Of a DNA stretch of 64,000 bases, positions 1 to 9,202 are shown in pieces. Position 1 is the first letter of the stretch. Each line of letters opens with the position of its first letter. This DNA is from Bacillus sp. EB106-08-02-XG196. Its GTDB lineage: Bacteria; Bacillota; Bacilli; Bacillales; Cytobacillaceae. Both the position numbers and the translations under genes were made by a program. The notes under the pieces were generated by a model. That model saw only the letters and a program-made list of their open reading frames with translations, had not been told where the DNA came from and did not search any database. The stretch lies in NCBI RefSeq assembly GCF_013396335.1, contig NZ_JABWSY010000015.1:62001-126000 (forward strand), written 5' to 3'.

Positions 1-237
1 TCCTTTATACTGCTGGAACAAAGCGGGCAATAGCAGGCGAACCGTCCCATCAAATAACTGAATTTTGCGTGTGTCTTCGTCGCCCTGCTCGAATTTCTTC
101 ATATAATAAAGGTCCGCATACGGAAATTTTTCCGCGTAGCTTCTTGCATGTGCCACCCCATGTTTCGTTATGGCAACGAGAGCATATGGTTTGCGCTTTT
201 CTATCACAGGAATTTCACCTTCACGTAAACTAATCAT
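1..237 (-). CDS. cbiG: Cobalt-precorrin-5A hydrolase CbiG, 5' part only
   Basis: The reading frame runs off the left edge of the window, so only about the first 79 codons are present. CbiG opens the ring of cobalt-precorrin-5A and releases acetaldehyde in the anaerobic cobalamin pathway. The visible protein contains KPYALVAITKHGV and DGTVRLLLPALF, which fit the CbiG N-terminal domain. ATG at 237 overlaps the end of cbiF by 8 bases; a GTG at 207, preceded by GAAGGTGA, gives an N-terminus (VIEKRKPYALVAI) that fits the family equally well, so the exact start is open. It is the last gene visible in the operon, translationally coupled to cbiF. Confidence 0.85.
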   Translation of the reverse strand, partial: MISLREGEIPVIEKRKPYALVAITKHGVAHARSYAEKFPYADLYYMKKFEQGDEDTRKIQLFDGTVRLLLPALFQQYKG

Positions 238-1012
238 TCTCCTTCACACCTTTGCGGAAGCCATGAGTAAAGGTTTTGTCATATAGCTTCGAACGATAAT
301 TTTTTTCATGGATATGCGGGTCTAATGCCCAGCCTGCAAGAATCATCGCATGCTTGCGAATACCATTGACACGCATTGCTTCATCTAATTCAGCCAGTGT
401 TGTCCGCACAATTTTTTGGTCTGGCCACGAAGCACGCTGCACAACCGCAACGGGTGTATCGTCTGTCCAGCCTGCATCCTGCAATTCTTTGGTAATTTTC
501 TTTGTTAATGTCGCACTTAAAAACATGGCAATCGTACAGTGATGGCTTGCCAGTGCCTGTAATTTTTCACGCTCAGGCACTGGTGTTCGTCCTTCAGCAC
601 GTGTTAAGATAAGCGTTTGGGTTAAATCAGGAATCGTCAATTCTGCTCCAACTGCTGCTGCAGATGCAAAAACAGAACTTACACCTGGAACAACTTCATA
701 GCTAATCTCATGCTGCTTCAGCAGTGCCACTTGCTCCATCGTTGCCCCGTACATCGCCGGGTCGCCTGTATGTAAACGTACTACCTTTTTACCTGCATGA
801 ACACGCTCGACAATACAATCCACCATTTCCTGAAGATGCATCCCTGCTGTGCGGATAATTTCGGCCGACTCCTTTGCTTCCGCTACTAACGTTTCGCTTA
901 CAAGTGAATCAGTATACATCACAACATCCGCTTCTTTTAATAGCTTTAAACCTTTCACCGTGATTAAATCCGGATCTCCCGGACCTGCACCGATAATCCA
1001 AATTTTCTTCAT
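230..1012 (-). CDS. cbiF: Cobalt-precorrin-4 C11-methyltransferase CbiF
   Basis: SAM-dependent methylase that adds the C11 methyl group to cobalt-precorrin-4. The protein (260 aa from the chosen start) opens with KIWIIGAGPGDPDLITVKG, the glycine-rich SAM-site loop of the tetrapyrrole methylase family, and carries the second family motif HTGDPAMYGA and PGVSSVFASAA. The start is placed at the ATG at 1012, which overlaps the cbiL stop as TAATG, because the family begins at this MKKI; a start seven codons upstream is possible but adds non-conserved residues inside cbiL. It is in the cob operon between cbiL and cbiG. Confidence 0.93.
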   Translation of the reverse strand: MKKIWIIGAGPGDPDLITVKGLKLLKEADVVMYTDSLVSETLVAEAKESAEIIRTAGMHLQEMVDCIVERVHAGKKVVRLHTGDPAMYGATMEQVALLKQHEISYEVVPGVSSVFASAAAVGAELTIPDLTQTLILTRAEGRTPVPEREKLQALASHHCTIAMFLSATLTKKITKELQDAGWTDDTPVAVVQRASWPDQKIVRTTLAELDEAMRVNGIRKHAMILAGWALDPHIHEKNYRSKLYDKTFTHGFRKGVKEND

Positions 1013-1716
1013 TATTTGCGCACCACCATACATGACAAGTAATTTAATTCTGCACCTCGAAGTTCATTAATGTTCCAAATGACCTCTTCATCAGATGTAA
1101 CTTTTGTAACGACATGTGCTTTTTCTAATAAATTCATTTCCTCCAGTAGATCAAGCATTGCGTCTATAACTTTTGCTACTTTGATAAAGACGATCGCATC
1201 GTGGTTTTCAATTACTCGGCGCATTTCTTCCATATCCTCTGTAGCAGGAATCATGGCGACATGGTCATCACCATCAGCCAAAGCAATCCCTAAGCGATTA
1301 ACAGAACCATTAAACGAAGAAATACCCGCTACCGTTTCAATCGGGACATCAGGGTACATCGATTTCATTACGTTCATTAAATGAATAAATGTGCTGAACA
1401 GCATTGGATCCCCTTCAGTCACAAAAGCTACATCTTTTCCTTGAACTAAAAAGCTATAAATAGCTTCCACTGATTTTGTCCACTCAGCTCTTAGTGTATC
1501 TTCATCTTTTGTCATGGGGAATACTAAACCAAGCATCTCTTTTTCTGCCGGGTTAATATACACTTCAACAATACGATGGGCATAAGATTTACTGCCCTTT
1601 AATTTTTTTGGATAAGCAATGACCGGGCTTTCCTGCAATCTGCGAAATGCTTTTACTGTGATTAATTCTGGATCTCCCGGCCCAACACCTAGTCCAAATA
1701 AGGTTCCCATTCTCAT
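1012..1716 (-). CDS. cbiL: Cobalt-precorrin-2 C20-methyltransferase CbiL
   Basis: Tetrapyrrole methylase that adds the C20 methyl group to cobalt-precorrin-2, an early step of the anaerobic corrin pathway. The 234-aa product has LFGLGVGPGDPELITVKA at the N-terminus, then VTEGDPMLFSTF and TVAGISSFNGSVNRLG, the pattern that separates CbiL/CobI from the other methylases in the operon. The length is usual for the family. The start ATG overlaps the cbiET stop by one base (TAATG), and its own stop overlaps the cbiF start in the same way, so translation is coupled along this part of the operon. Confidence 0.92.
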   Translation of the reverse strand: MRMGTLFGLGVGPGDPELITVKAFRRLQESPVIAYPKKLKGSKSYAHRIVEVYINPAEKEMLGLVFPMTKDEDTLRAEWTKSVEAIYSFLVQGKDVAFVTEGDPMLFSTFIHLMNVMKSMYPDVPIETVAGISSFNGSVNRLGIALADGDDHVAMIPATEDMEEMRRVIENHDAIVFIKVAKVIDAMLDLLEEMNLLEKAHVVTKVTSDEEVIWNINELRGAELNYLSCMVVRK

Positions 1717-2921
1717 TATTCATTTCCTTTCTTTGCTGTCACAATATAGATTGGATTTAACGGTTCAAAACGCGTTAAATTTAAGATTGGTTTACTCTTT
1801 GAAATTTGTGCCTGTAATATCGATACTTCACAGCCTAATGCTTTTAGATGCCGCAGCGCTTCTGCCAGATTTTCAATCGTTGCAATATTCATAACAAGGC
1901 GTCCATTTGGCTGTAAGCGTGAAATACATGTTTGCAATAAATGCTCCATATTTCCACCGTTGCCGCCAATAAAAATCGCATGCGGATCTGGAAATTCTTC
2001 CAGACGGTCAGGTGCCTTCCCCAGCACTGCAACAAAATCTGTACGATGTTTTAATTGATTTTCCAGGCAGTTTTCAAGGTCACCCTCATTTTTTTCAATT
2101 GCATACACGGCACCTTCTCGAGCTATTTTTGCTGCTTCAATTGCTACAGAACCAGTACAAGTCCCAATATCCCAAACAATACTATTTTCTTTAAGACCTA
2201 ACTCCTGCAGACAAAGAGTTCGAATTTCTCTTTTAGTAATTAAACCTTTATCTGGTTTTCGCTGAAAAAATGCATTATCCGGGATGCCAAGAGGGGTGCG
2301 TTCGACTAACTCACGCTGTTTTAAAATCACAACATTTAATGGAAAAAAGGAAGTTTGCTCCATTTCGTCCAATGTGAAGGAGCGGCAGCGCTCGTTTTTA
2401 CCTTGTAAATTTTCAGCAACAAAGGCATCATATTCTGTCATGCCGAAACGCTTTAAATATTTTGCAATTGCCTGCGGTGAATTCGTTTCATCGGTTAAAA
2501 CAGCAATTTTCTTACGCCCATCAATTCTTTGTGCAAACCCTTTAATGGAGCGGCCGTGCAAGCTGACAATATACGCATCCTGCCAGCTTTCCTTCATTTT
2601 AGAAAAAGCGAGCTGTACCGAGCTGGTATAAGGATAAATCTCTAACGGCAGCTTCTTCGCAAGTACACTGCCAAGTCCATAAAACAGTGGATCACCGGAC
2701 ACTAATATAACGGCATTCTGTGTTTCTTGCTGTAATTCAGCTGTTAACGCCGACAAACCACCTTTGATAACTTTTTTCTCTTTTTTAAATTCTGGGAAAA
2801 ATTGCAAATGGCGCTCTCCGCCTACAAGTACATCGCATTCATTGATCCACTGTGTATATTGGGGGAGCAATCCTTCCGCGCCATTATCCCCTATACCAAT
2901 CATCTTCATCCAATTTGTCAA
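1716..2921 (-). CDS. cbiET: Cobalt-precorrin-7 C5/C15-methyltransferase fusion CbiET
   Basis: Two-domain enzyme, 401 aa. The N-terminal half is a CbiE-type tetrapyrrole methylase (MIGIGDNGAEG, VSGDPLFYGLG) that methylates C5. The C-terminal half is a CbiT Rossmann methylase (VWDIGTCTGSVAIEAA, FIGGNGG, LVMNIATIEN) that methylates C15 with decarboxylation. CbiE and CbiT are separate proteins in Salmonella but fused here, as in Bacillus megaterium. The start is a TTG at 2921 with AGGAAAGG about 9 bases upstream; the ATGs at 2909 and 2903 lack a Shine-Dalgarno. The first 38 bases overlap the 3' end of cbiD in another frame. Confidence 0.92.
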   Translation of the reverse strand: MTNWMKMIGIGDNGAEGLLPQYTQWINECDVLVGGERHLQFFPEFKKEKKVIKGGLSALTAELQQETQNAVILVSGDPLFYGLGSVLAKKLPLEIYPYTSSVQLAFSKMKESWQDAYIVSLHGRSIKGFAQRIDGRKKIAVLTDETNSPQAIAKYLKRFGMTEYDAFVAENLQGKNERCRSFTLDEMEQTSFFPLNVVILKQRELVERTPLGIPDNAFFQRKPDKGLITKREIRTLCLQELGLKENSIVWDIGTCTGSVAIEAAKIAREGAVYAIEKNEGDLENCLENQLKHRTDFVAVLGKAPDRLEEFPDPHAIFIGGNGGNMEHLLQTCISRLQPNGRLVMNIATIENLAEALRHLKALGCEVSILQAQISKSKPILNLTRFEPLNPIYIVTAKKGNE

Positions 2922-4020
2922 TATTCTCAGCCTTTCCTAAACAGTCACCATTCATGGCATACAAGGTTGTCGACACTTTCATGTCAGTATTCATATGATT
3001 CAATGCATAGTAGCAGCAGTTTTTGCAAAGTGCTGCAAAAAATTCCTCGTTTCCCTGAAGCATTTCACCAACCTGTGAAGCCGTATTCGCCTGTAAAATT
3101 TCTCGCTGCGTCTTCTCATCAACACCCACTTTATTGGCAATGCCTGCTAAAAACTCAAAGCTTATTGGTGCGCTTTTTGAGTGAACCATCATAACGCCTT
3201 GGGCTACTTTTGAGAACTTCCCCATCATCCCTACTAACGAGACTCTCGGAATCTTCTTCCGTGCAATATTCTTTAACGTAAAACCGACAAAATCGCCCAT
3301 TTCGATAAATGCTTCTTCTGGTAAATGAGGATACTGCTGCATTGCATATTTTTCACTGCGTCCGCCCGTTGTAATGACTAAATGCTCACATCCTGATTCT
3401 TTTGCTACATTGATTGCTTGTACGATACTTGCCATATAAGCAGAACTTGAAAATGGAACCACAGTTCCCCGTGTACCTAATATCGAAATTCCGCCAATAA
3501 TGCCTAAACGTCCATTCAATGTTTTTTCAGCAATCTCTTCACCATCTGGTACGGAAATGACCACTTCAATTCCACAATCCAATTTATATTTTTCAATTGC
3601 TTCTTGTATAACACCACATATCATTTTACGCGGTACAGGGTTTATCGCTGCTTGACCTACCGGTACAGGAAGTCCCGCTTTTGTCACTCGCCCTACACCA
3701 ACCCCGCCATCTAAATGGATACCTTTTTCTTTTGAATAACCAACGGTACTTTGAATTCGTGCCTGGTGTGTAGCATCAGGATCATCCCCGGCATCTTTAA
3801 TCGTTTCACACATTACCCTGCCTTCTGATACTTCAAATGCGGTTACTTTAAATGTTGCATACTGGCCAACCGGTAAGTAAATCGTGACTTCATCAGGTAC
3901 CTTTCCCACGACAAGAGCCTGTAGTGCTGCCTTTGTCATCGCTGTTGCACAAGCTCCTGTCGTATAGCCGTGGCGCATTTGTGAAGGGTCTTTTTTATTT
4001 CGTTTCTTTTGCTCGTTCAT
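2884..4020 (-). CDS. cbiD: Cobalt-precorrin-5B C1-methyltransferase CbiD
   Basis: CbiD methylates C1 of cobalt-precorrin-5B; it is specific to the anaerobic route and is structurally unrelated to the tetrapyrrole methylases around it. The N-terminal signature MRHGYTTGACATAMTKAAL is present, followed by DAGDDPDATHQA and LDGGVGVGRVTKAGLPVPVG, all typical of CbiD. The start is uncertain: ATG at 4020 gives a family-like N-terminus and lies inside the end of cbiC; ATG at 4041 is also in frame. Neither has a strong ribosome binding site, so coupling to cbiC translation is likely. The C-terminal end overlaps the cbiET start. Confidence 0.9.
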   Translation of the reverse strand: MNEQKKRNKKDPSQMRHGYTTGACATAMTKAALQALVVGKVPDEVTIYLPVGQYATFKVTAFEVSEGRVMCETIKDAGDDPDATHQARIQSTVGYSKEKGIHLDGGVGVGRVTKAGLPVPVGQAAINPVPRKMICGVIQEAIEKYKLDCGIEVVISVPDGEEIAEKTLNGRLGIIGGISILGTRGTVVPFSSSAYMASIVQAINVAKESGCEHLVITTGGRSEKYAMQQYPHLPEEAFIEMGDFVGFTLKNIARKKIPRVSLVGMMGKFSKVAQGVMMVHSKSAPISFEFLAGIANKVGVDEKTQREILQANTASQVGEMLQGNEEFFAALCKNCCYYALNHMNTDMKVSTTLYAMNGDCLGKAENIDKLDEDDWYRG

Positions 4021-4669
4021 CCGCCATAATCGAAATGGCATTAAGTGCAGCGACTGTCACTGTACTGCCACCCTTTCTCCCAACGTTCGTAATAAATGGA
4101 ATCCCTTCCAGCACTGCTAACTCCGCTTTCGACTCTGCTGCTGATACAAAGCCGACTGGCATTCCAATAATTAAATCCGGTTTTGCCACACCTTCTTTGA
4201 TCAAACGAATTAACTCCAGCAAGGCGGTTGGCGCATTGCCGATGGCATAGATCCCTCCTTCATGTAAACGCGTTGCTTTTTGCATGGAAATAATCGCACG
4301 TGTTGTTCCTTCTGCCTTCGCTTCCTTTGAGACATCTTCATCGGCAATATAACAATGTAAATCCCCGCCATGCTTTTGGAATCGTTTCCGTCCAGAACCG
4401 CTTTCGATCATTTGTACATCCGCAACTACATGACGGCCCGCTAAAATGGATTGAACCCCCGCCTCAATGGCATCAGGTGTAAAAATCATGCTTCGTCCTA
4501 ACTCAAAGTCTGCTGAAGCGTGAATCACCCGCCGAACCACCAGCCATTGCTCATCAGTAAATGAATGTTCGCCCATTTCTTCTTTAATAATGGCGAAACT
4601 GTAATCATAAATCTTGTCTGGATCTACCGTAACGGGTATAAATTTTGTATTAAAGTTCATGTTTGCCAA
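3995..4669 (-). CDS. cbiC: Cobalt-precorrin-8 methylmutase CbiC
   Basis: CbiC moves the methyl group from C11 to C12 of cobalt-precorrin-8 to give cobyrinic acid. The 224-aa sequence shows RRVIHASADFELG, in which the His is the expected catalytic residue of the CbiC/CobH family, and later IGNAPTALLELIRLI, IGMPVGFVSAAESK and GRKGGSTVTVAALNA. The start is the TTG at 4669, eight bases after GGAGG; the ATG three codons later is too far from that site. The first 20 bases overlap the 3' end of cbiJ. Confidence 0.93.
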   Translation of the reverse strand: MANMNFNTKFIPVTVDPDKIYDYSFAIIKEEMGEHSFTDEQWLVVRRVIHASADFELGRSMIFTPDAIEAGVQSILAGRHVVADVQMIESGSGRKRFQKHGGDLHCYIADEDVSKEAKAEGTTRAIISMQKATRLHEGGIYAIGNAPTALLELIRLIKEGVAKPDLIIGMPVGFVSAAESKAELAVLEGIPFITNVGRKGGSTVTVAALNAISIMADERAKETK

Positions 4670-5426
4670 GAATAAAACCTCCCAATAGTTGAGTTACTTC
4701 TTCAAAAGAAGTACAAAAATTTTCATATTCAATCGCTGGCCGTTTTATTAAAATAACAGGAATCCCTAATTGCAGAGCAGCTGTCATTTTTTCATCTACA
4801 GATCCCACTTTGCCGCTTTCTTTTGTAATCATTAGAGTCACATTGTATTGCTCACATAGTGCCTTATTTAATGATTCCGAAAATGGGCCCTGGATCGCAA
4901 TAATGTCCTTTTGTTTAATACCTAACTGATTGCACTTTTCCATGTTCCCTATATTTGGAAGCATTCTGCAAATAAGCCGGATTTCATCACGCATTAAATA
5001 TTTCGTAAATATTTCTAACGTTTTGCTGCCAGTTGTTAACATGATCGTTCCTTTATGAGATTGAGCTAATTTGGCTGCCTCTTCATAGCTTTCAACCTCT
5101 TTAATTAATGGAGAACTAAACTGTTCTTCTGGCCTTTCATAACGAATATAAGGAATATCACAAGCTTTTGCTGCTACCATTGCAGTTTTCGACGCTTCTT
5201 CCGCATATGGATGGCTGGCATCGATGACACTGGTCATCATTTGCTTCTGAATAATCTCCATCATGTCTTCCACTGATAACCGACCCACTTGATAAGGAAT
5301 ATGGTGGGCTTTTAAACTTTCGGCAGCAGATTCTGTGACTACTGTTGCTAATAAAGGATAGCCTTGATTTTGCAATTGAATGGCTAGTGCTCTCGCATCA
5401 CTTGTGCCTGCTAAAAATAAAATCAT
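4650..5426 (-). CDS. cbiJ: Cobalt-precorrin-6A reductase CbiJ
   Basis: NAD(P)H-dependent reductase acting on cobalt-precorrin-6A. The 258-aa protein begins with ILFLAGTSDARALAIQL, a nucleotide-binding loop used by the CobK/CbiJ family, and has VIDASHPYAEEASKTA and LLTTGSKTLEIF, both strong family motifs. C-terminal KESGKVGSVDEKMTAA is also typical. It lies 9 bases downstream of cbiH and overlaps cbiC by 20 bases. In the B. megaterium operon a cobaltochelatase gene (cbiX) sits beside this gene; no cbiX is found here. Confidence 0.92.
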   Translation of the reverse strand: MILFLAGTSDARALAIQLQNQGYPLLATVVTESAAESLKAHHIPYQVGRLSVEDMMEIIQKQMMTSVIDASHPYAEEASKTAMVAAKACDIPYIRYERPEEQFSSPLIKEVESYEEAAKLAQSHKGTIMLTTGSKTLEIFTKYLMRDEIRLICRMLPNIGNMEKCNQLGIKQKDIIAIQGPFSESLNKALCEQYNVTLMITKESGKVGSVDEKMTAALQLGIPVILIKRPAIEYENFCTSFEEVTQLLGGFILGKHEL

Positions 5427-5435
5427 GTGTTCCTC

Positions 5436-7058
5436 CTAATCTCCACATGGTGCCGGCTCGACCTCAATTTTGGAGCTCATATCCTGATAGTTAAAATACT
5501 GAATTCTTTTCACTCGTTTAAAATATTTAAAAAGGCGTTCATTTGGATGGGCATTTTGTTTGTACTCTTCTATAATTTTCGTTAATAACGGCAGCAGTTG
5601 ATCTGGTTCAATTCCTTCTGCTACTGGCTGTGCAGCATGGGCTGTACGGCCAACCGGCTTTGCGCCAATAAATAAATCAAATTTTTTCTTGCGGTAAACG
5701 ATCCCAATATCATCGAATACTGCCCGATAACAGGCCATACCGCAGCCGTTGAAACCAATATGTAATTCTTTTGGAAGCTTTAAGCCCCCCAATTTTGCTC
5801 CTATTTCTTCTGCATATGGAATTGATTCTGCTTTTTCACCGTTGCAAAAATCACAAGCTTTTACATTTAAAACATCGCCCACAGGCATGACGATTAAATG
5901 ATTTTGTTCAAGCTTTTCAACAATCGATTCAGGCTGTTCTGTTGGAATCTTTAATAAAAAACGATGATCCGGTGTATATTCCATGGTGCCTGTCTCGCCA
6001 ATGGTTTCTGCTAATACGCGCATTTGCTCAGGCTTAATAAATTTATTGGCAACACCAGGTGAAACAGCAAATTCAAATATATTTTCGATCTGCTGCTGAA
6101 CAAAATGCGGATAGTCTATTTCCGATTTAGTCACCATGGATAAAGCCTTTATGGCCAAATCTAATGAGCTGGCTTCTTGTTTAATTCTTTGAATTGGCTC
6201 ATAACCAGATTGTGCTTCCCCTGTTTCTTGATTTAATGCCCATGGTTCAGCTTCCTTTTTTAAACGCTGATGCGGTTTTAAGCTTTGCTTCTCTTCCCCT
6301 AACGTATATTTACGCTGATAACCTCGAGGGGTAATGATTTTATTGTCATAAAAGAAAGTTGAAGAATTCCCGATAATAACCGTTGTCAGCATTCCTATAT
6401 CATGTTCAAGCATTTCAGCCAGTGTGGTCAGCACTACATTTTGATTTTCACGATAGGCACTTTTCACAAGTCCCACCGGTGTTTCAGGAGAACGATATTT
6501 TAATAGAATATTTTGTGCCTCTACAATTTGGCGTGTCCGTCGACCGCTTTTCGGATTATATAAAGCTATAACGAAATCCGCCATCGCAGCTGCTTCAATG
6601 CGCTTTTCTATTACGGTCCAAGGCGTTAAATGGTCACTGAGACTTATTGTGCAGGAATCATGCATGACAGGCGCACCCAATAAACTTGCACAAGAATTAA
6701 TGGCTGAAATACCTGGAACAATTTCTACCGCAATTCCTTCTTTTTCAGTCCAGCCCTTCTCAATCAGCACTTCATACACTAATCCAGCCATACCATAAAC
6801 GCCTGAATCTCCGCTGGAAATCACAGAGACAATATGACCTGCTTCAGCTTTCTTTACTGCATCCTGTGCACGTGACACTTCTTCTGTCATACCCGTACTG
6901 ACAATGGATTTTGCTGTTACGAAAGGTTCAATTAGCTCCACATATGTTTTATAGCCAATAATACTATCACTTTGCTGCAATGCCACTACAGCTCGATTTG
7001 TAATATGCTCACGATCACCGGGACCGAAGCCAACAACAAAAATTTTTCCCTTTTTCAT
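5436..7058 (-). CDS. cbiH: Cobalt-precorrin-3B C17-methyltransferase with C-terminal Fe-S reductase-like domain (CbiH60 type)
   Basis: 540-aa fusion. Residues 1 to about 250 are a CbiH tetrapyrrole methylase (KIFVVGFGPGDREHIT, ISSGDSGVYGMAGL, VPGISAINSCASLLG, IALYNPKSGRR), which contracts the ring and methylates C17. After a linker, residues from about 295 resemble sulfite/nitrite reductases, with a cysteine pattern CDFC then CGMAC expected to hold a [4Fe-4S] cluster. This fusion is known from B. megaterium CbiH60. A GGAGGT sits just upstream of ATG 7058. It is the first gene of the operon, directly after a B12 riboswitch with a terminator, so cobalamin should switch it off. Confidence 0.92.
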   Translation of the reverse strand: MKKGKIFVVGFGPGDREHITNRAVVALQQSDSIIGYKTYVELIEPFVTAKSIVSTGMTEEVSRAQDAVKKAEAGHIVSVISSGDSGVYGMAGLVYEVLIEKGWTEKEGIAVEIVPGISAINSCASLLGAPVMHDSCTISLSDHLTPWTVIEKRIEAAAMADFVIALYNPKSGRRTRQIVEAQNILLKYRSPETPVGLVKSAYRENQNVVLTTLAEMLEHDIGMLTTVIIGNSSTFFYDNKIITPRGYQRKYTLGEEKQSLKPHQRLKKEAEPWALNQETGEAQSGYEPIQRIKQEASSLDLAIKALSMVTKSEIDYPHFVQQQIENIFEFAVSPGVANKFIKPEQMRVLAETIGETGTMEYTPDHRFLLKIPTEQPESIVEKLEQNHLIVMPVGDVLNVKACDFCNGEKAESIPYAEEIGAKLGGLKLPKELHIGFNGCGMACYRAVFDDIGIVYRKKKFDLFIGAKPVGRTAHAAQPVAEGIEPDQLLPLLTKIIEEYKQNAHPNERLFKYFKRVKRIQYFNYQDMSSKIEVEPAPCGD

Positions 7059-7074
7059 AGACTTACCTCCAAAT

Positions 7075-7113
7075 AAAAAATGCCTGCACTCCTTTTAAAA
7101 GGAATACAGGCAT
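7075..7113 (-). terminator. Attenuator terminator of the cbiH-operon B12 riboswitch
   Basis: On the minus strand an interrupted inverted repeat (TGCCTG..TTCCTTTT paired with AAAAGGA..GCAGGCA, 7081-7112) is followed at once by a T run. It lies between the cobalamin aptamer and the cbiH ribosome binding site, the place expected for a riboswitch-controlled intrinsic terminator. Confidence 0.85.
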
Positions 7114-7206
7114 GTGAAATGGCAGTATAAAAAAAGCATACTGAAACACAAAAACAATAGGTATCATTGTCCCGCCTATACTTCTCCCTCCGAAAAGCAA
7201 GTGTCG

Positions 7207-7366
7207 TTTAAATAAGCAGGTTTCCTGACTTAAGCTTCTTTTTACTCTTACACCTTCCCGATTTCTCAGTGGCATTGTAATTTCATCAGCTCTTACAGTA
7301 GCGGGGGCTGTACTAGACTTTCACTAGTTTCCCTTTTACCTCACAAATGTGAGCACTCATTTAAAG
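7207..7366 (-). promoter_or_regulatory. Cobalamin (B12) riboswitch upstream of cbiH
   Basis: The minus strand carries the aptamer landmarks in order: the P1 5' arm at 7357-7366, GGTAAAAGGGAA, the conserved ACAGCCCCCGCTACTGT near 7295-7311, GCCACTG at 7267-7273, and the B12 box AGTCAGGAAACCTGC at 7216-7231. The P1 3' arm at 7207-7216 pairs with the 5' arm. Cobalamin binding should favour the downstream terminator and shut down the biosynthetic operon. Confidence 0.93.
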
Positions 7367-7519
7367 TATTTATTAAATTTTTTATAACTATACCATATAA
7401 TCTCGAAAGTTAACAAACTATTTCTTTTGAAAATTTAATAAACGCTCCTTCTTATGGTGAAATGGTGCTTTCAAAAAATTACGCATCAATAAACCGAGAT
7501 CATTCATCAGAGTTCCACC

Positions 7520-8374
7520 TTAAACTTGAATGCTGGTCCCATTTATACATGATTCCATCATTTCAAACAGTTCTGCTTTTGACCTCGGATACTTTTTATT
7601 GGATAAATTCGTTCTTTGTAATTTTTCAAACACTTCCATAATCCAAGGTTTATGTAAATGGCTTGTTTCGAGTATTTCTCTTTTATTAAAAACCTCAACT
7701 GGTTTTCCTTGAGCTAGCAAATGCCCATTGTTTAAGATGATGACCTCATCTGCCCACTCATAAGCTAGGTCTACATTATGTGTAGACAATAGAATCGTCC
7801 GGTTTCGATGATGAATCTTTTCCAATAGATCCAACATTCTTTTTGAATAGTAAGGATCAAGCCCAGCTGTTGGTTCATCTAAAACCATTAATTCAGGATC
7901 GATAGCAACAATTCCTGCAATTGCTACCCTTTTTTTCTGTCCGATACTTAAAAAGTGAGGGGGCTTATCTTTAAGCGGCTCCGTTTCTGTTAATGTGATG
8001 ACTTCCTTTACACGTCTTTCTACTTCTTCGGTGGTTAGATTTAAATTTTTTGGACCGAACTTAATATCTTCATAGACAGTAGATGAAAATAGCTGGGTTT
8101 CAGAATTTTGGAACACAATACCGACTTGCTGCCTTAATTGCTGAATCTCTTTCTTTTTATAGGTCAACTTCTTTCCATTGTATAAAATGCAGCCATTTGT
8201 TGGCTTTAAAATACCGTTCAAAAGAAGAAATAGTGTCGATTTCCCAGCGCCATTGTTCCCTAATAATGCGATCTTCTTCCCTTTTTCAATGGAAAGATTT
8301 ATTTGATCCAATGCCATCGTTCCATCTGCATATTGATAAGAAACTTGTTCTAACGTTACTATTAGTTCACTCAC
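7520..8374 (-). CDS. cbiO: Cobalt ECF transporter ATPase CbiO
   Basis: ATP-binding subunit of the cobalt energy-coupling-factor importer, 284 aa, acting on the inner face of the membrane with CbiQ. Walker A is LLGNNGAGKSTL, the Q-loop lies in VGIVFQNSETQLFSSTV, the signature is LSIGQKKRVAIAG, Walker B is LMVLDEPTAGLD and the switch His is in LLSTHNVDLAY. The signature LSIGQ replaces the usual LSGGQ, a variation common in ECF ATPases. The start is GTG at 8374 after AAGGAAG. It is last in the cbiMNQO operon, which a B12 riboswitch controls. Confidence 0.93.
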   Translation of the reverse strand: MSELIVTLEQVSYQYADGTMALDQINLSIEKGKKIALLGNNGAGKSTLFLLLNGILKPTNGCILYNGKKLTYKKKEIQQLRQQVGIVFQNSETQLFSSTVYEDIKFGPKNLNLTTEEVERRVKEVITLTETEPLKDKPPHFLSIGQKKRVAIAGIVAIDPELMVLDEPTAGLDPYYSKRMLDLLEKIHHRNRTILLSTHNVDLAYEWADEVIILNNGHLLAQGKPVEVFNKREILETSHLHKPWIMEVFEKLQRTNLSNKKYPRSKAELFEMMESCINGTSIQV

Positions 8375-8404
8375 TCTACATACTTCCTTTTCATTGTTCT
8401 TTCA

Positions 8405-9193
8405 TTATTTTGTCATAATTTCTATCAAGAAAAGTGTTACAAACGAAATAAAAATAATGACAAAATGCCCTCGCCTATAGCCCAAGGATAAATCCACATC
8501 ATACAAATGTTCATCTCCACCTCGACTATCAATTGTAATTTGAAGCTCTTTTGCTGCGTGCATCGATTTTATGAAAAGGCTGACAATAAGTTGTGCTACG
8601 CTAGAAAACCAGCTTCTATAATTTTGATAGCCTAGCCTGCTAGATTGTGCAATATAAATTTCATTCATCTTTTCCAATAAAACAAAGATAAATCGATATG
8701 TAATCCCGATTAATTCTACAAAAACGGTGGGGAGTTTTACTTTTTTTAATATCCACATTAATTGATTAAGAGGAGTTGATAAAACAAGAAAATATAAACA
8801 GCTCACACTTGCTAATATCGTTGTAGCTAGTTCGTATGATTGTTGGATACTATTTGATCTAATATAGATTTGCCATGATCCTATTTTAGCCATCCAAAGC
8901 ACCTCTAGATCTTCTAGATAAATAGGTGCAATGGAAAATATTATGGCAACCAAGCTTGTCATTAAGAAAACAAAAGGGACGAAAAGAAGTTTCAAATATG
9001 CCATAAACGGGATTTTCGCCTTGAATAGTATCAAAATACTCATTACAGTAAAGGTAAAACAAGACACCGAAATATTTTTTGAAAGAATGGTAAAAAAGAG
9101 AAAGATCAGCGCAAAGCTGACCTTCTCAACGGGATGAACATCTTTTAATCCGCTGATATAAGCATAATCATCAATTTTTATCATAGTATTCAC
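8405..9193 (-). CDS. cbiQ: Cobalt ECF transporter transmembrane subunit CbiQ
   Basis: Integral membrane T-component that links the CbiM/CbiN substrate-binding module to the CbiO ATPase. The 262-aa protein has about five or six hydrophobic segments and the family's coupling-helix region (AQSSRLGYQNYRSWFSS and AKELQITIDSRGGDEH, the latter including the short Ala-Arg/Ser-Arg-Gly type motif). GTG at 9193 follows AGGATGAA, and an ATG three codons later is an alternative start. It lies between cbiN and cbiO with short gaps. Confidence 0.9.
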   Translation of the reverse strand: MNTMIKIDDYAYISGLKDVHPVEKVSFALIFLFFTILSKNISVSCFTFTVMSILILFKAKIPFMAYLKLLFVPFVFLMTSLVAIIFSIAPIYLEDLEVLWMAKIGSWQIYIRSNSIQQSYELATTILASVSCLYFLVLSTPLNQLMWILKKVKLPTVFVELIGITYRFIFVLLEKMNEIYIAQSSRLGYQNYRSWFSSVAQLIVSLFIKSMHAAKELQITIDSRGGDEHLYDVDLSLGYRRGHFVIIFISFVTLFLIEIMTK

Positions 9194-9202
9194 TTCATCC
9201 TG

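Noticed and set aside
7063..7275. 70-codon minus-strand frame upstream of cbiH
   Set aside because: It lies across the B12 riboswitch and its terminator; the RNA structure explains the sequence.
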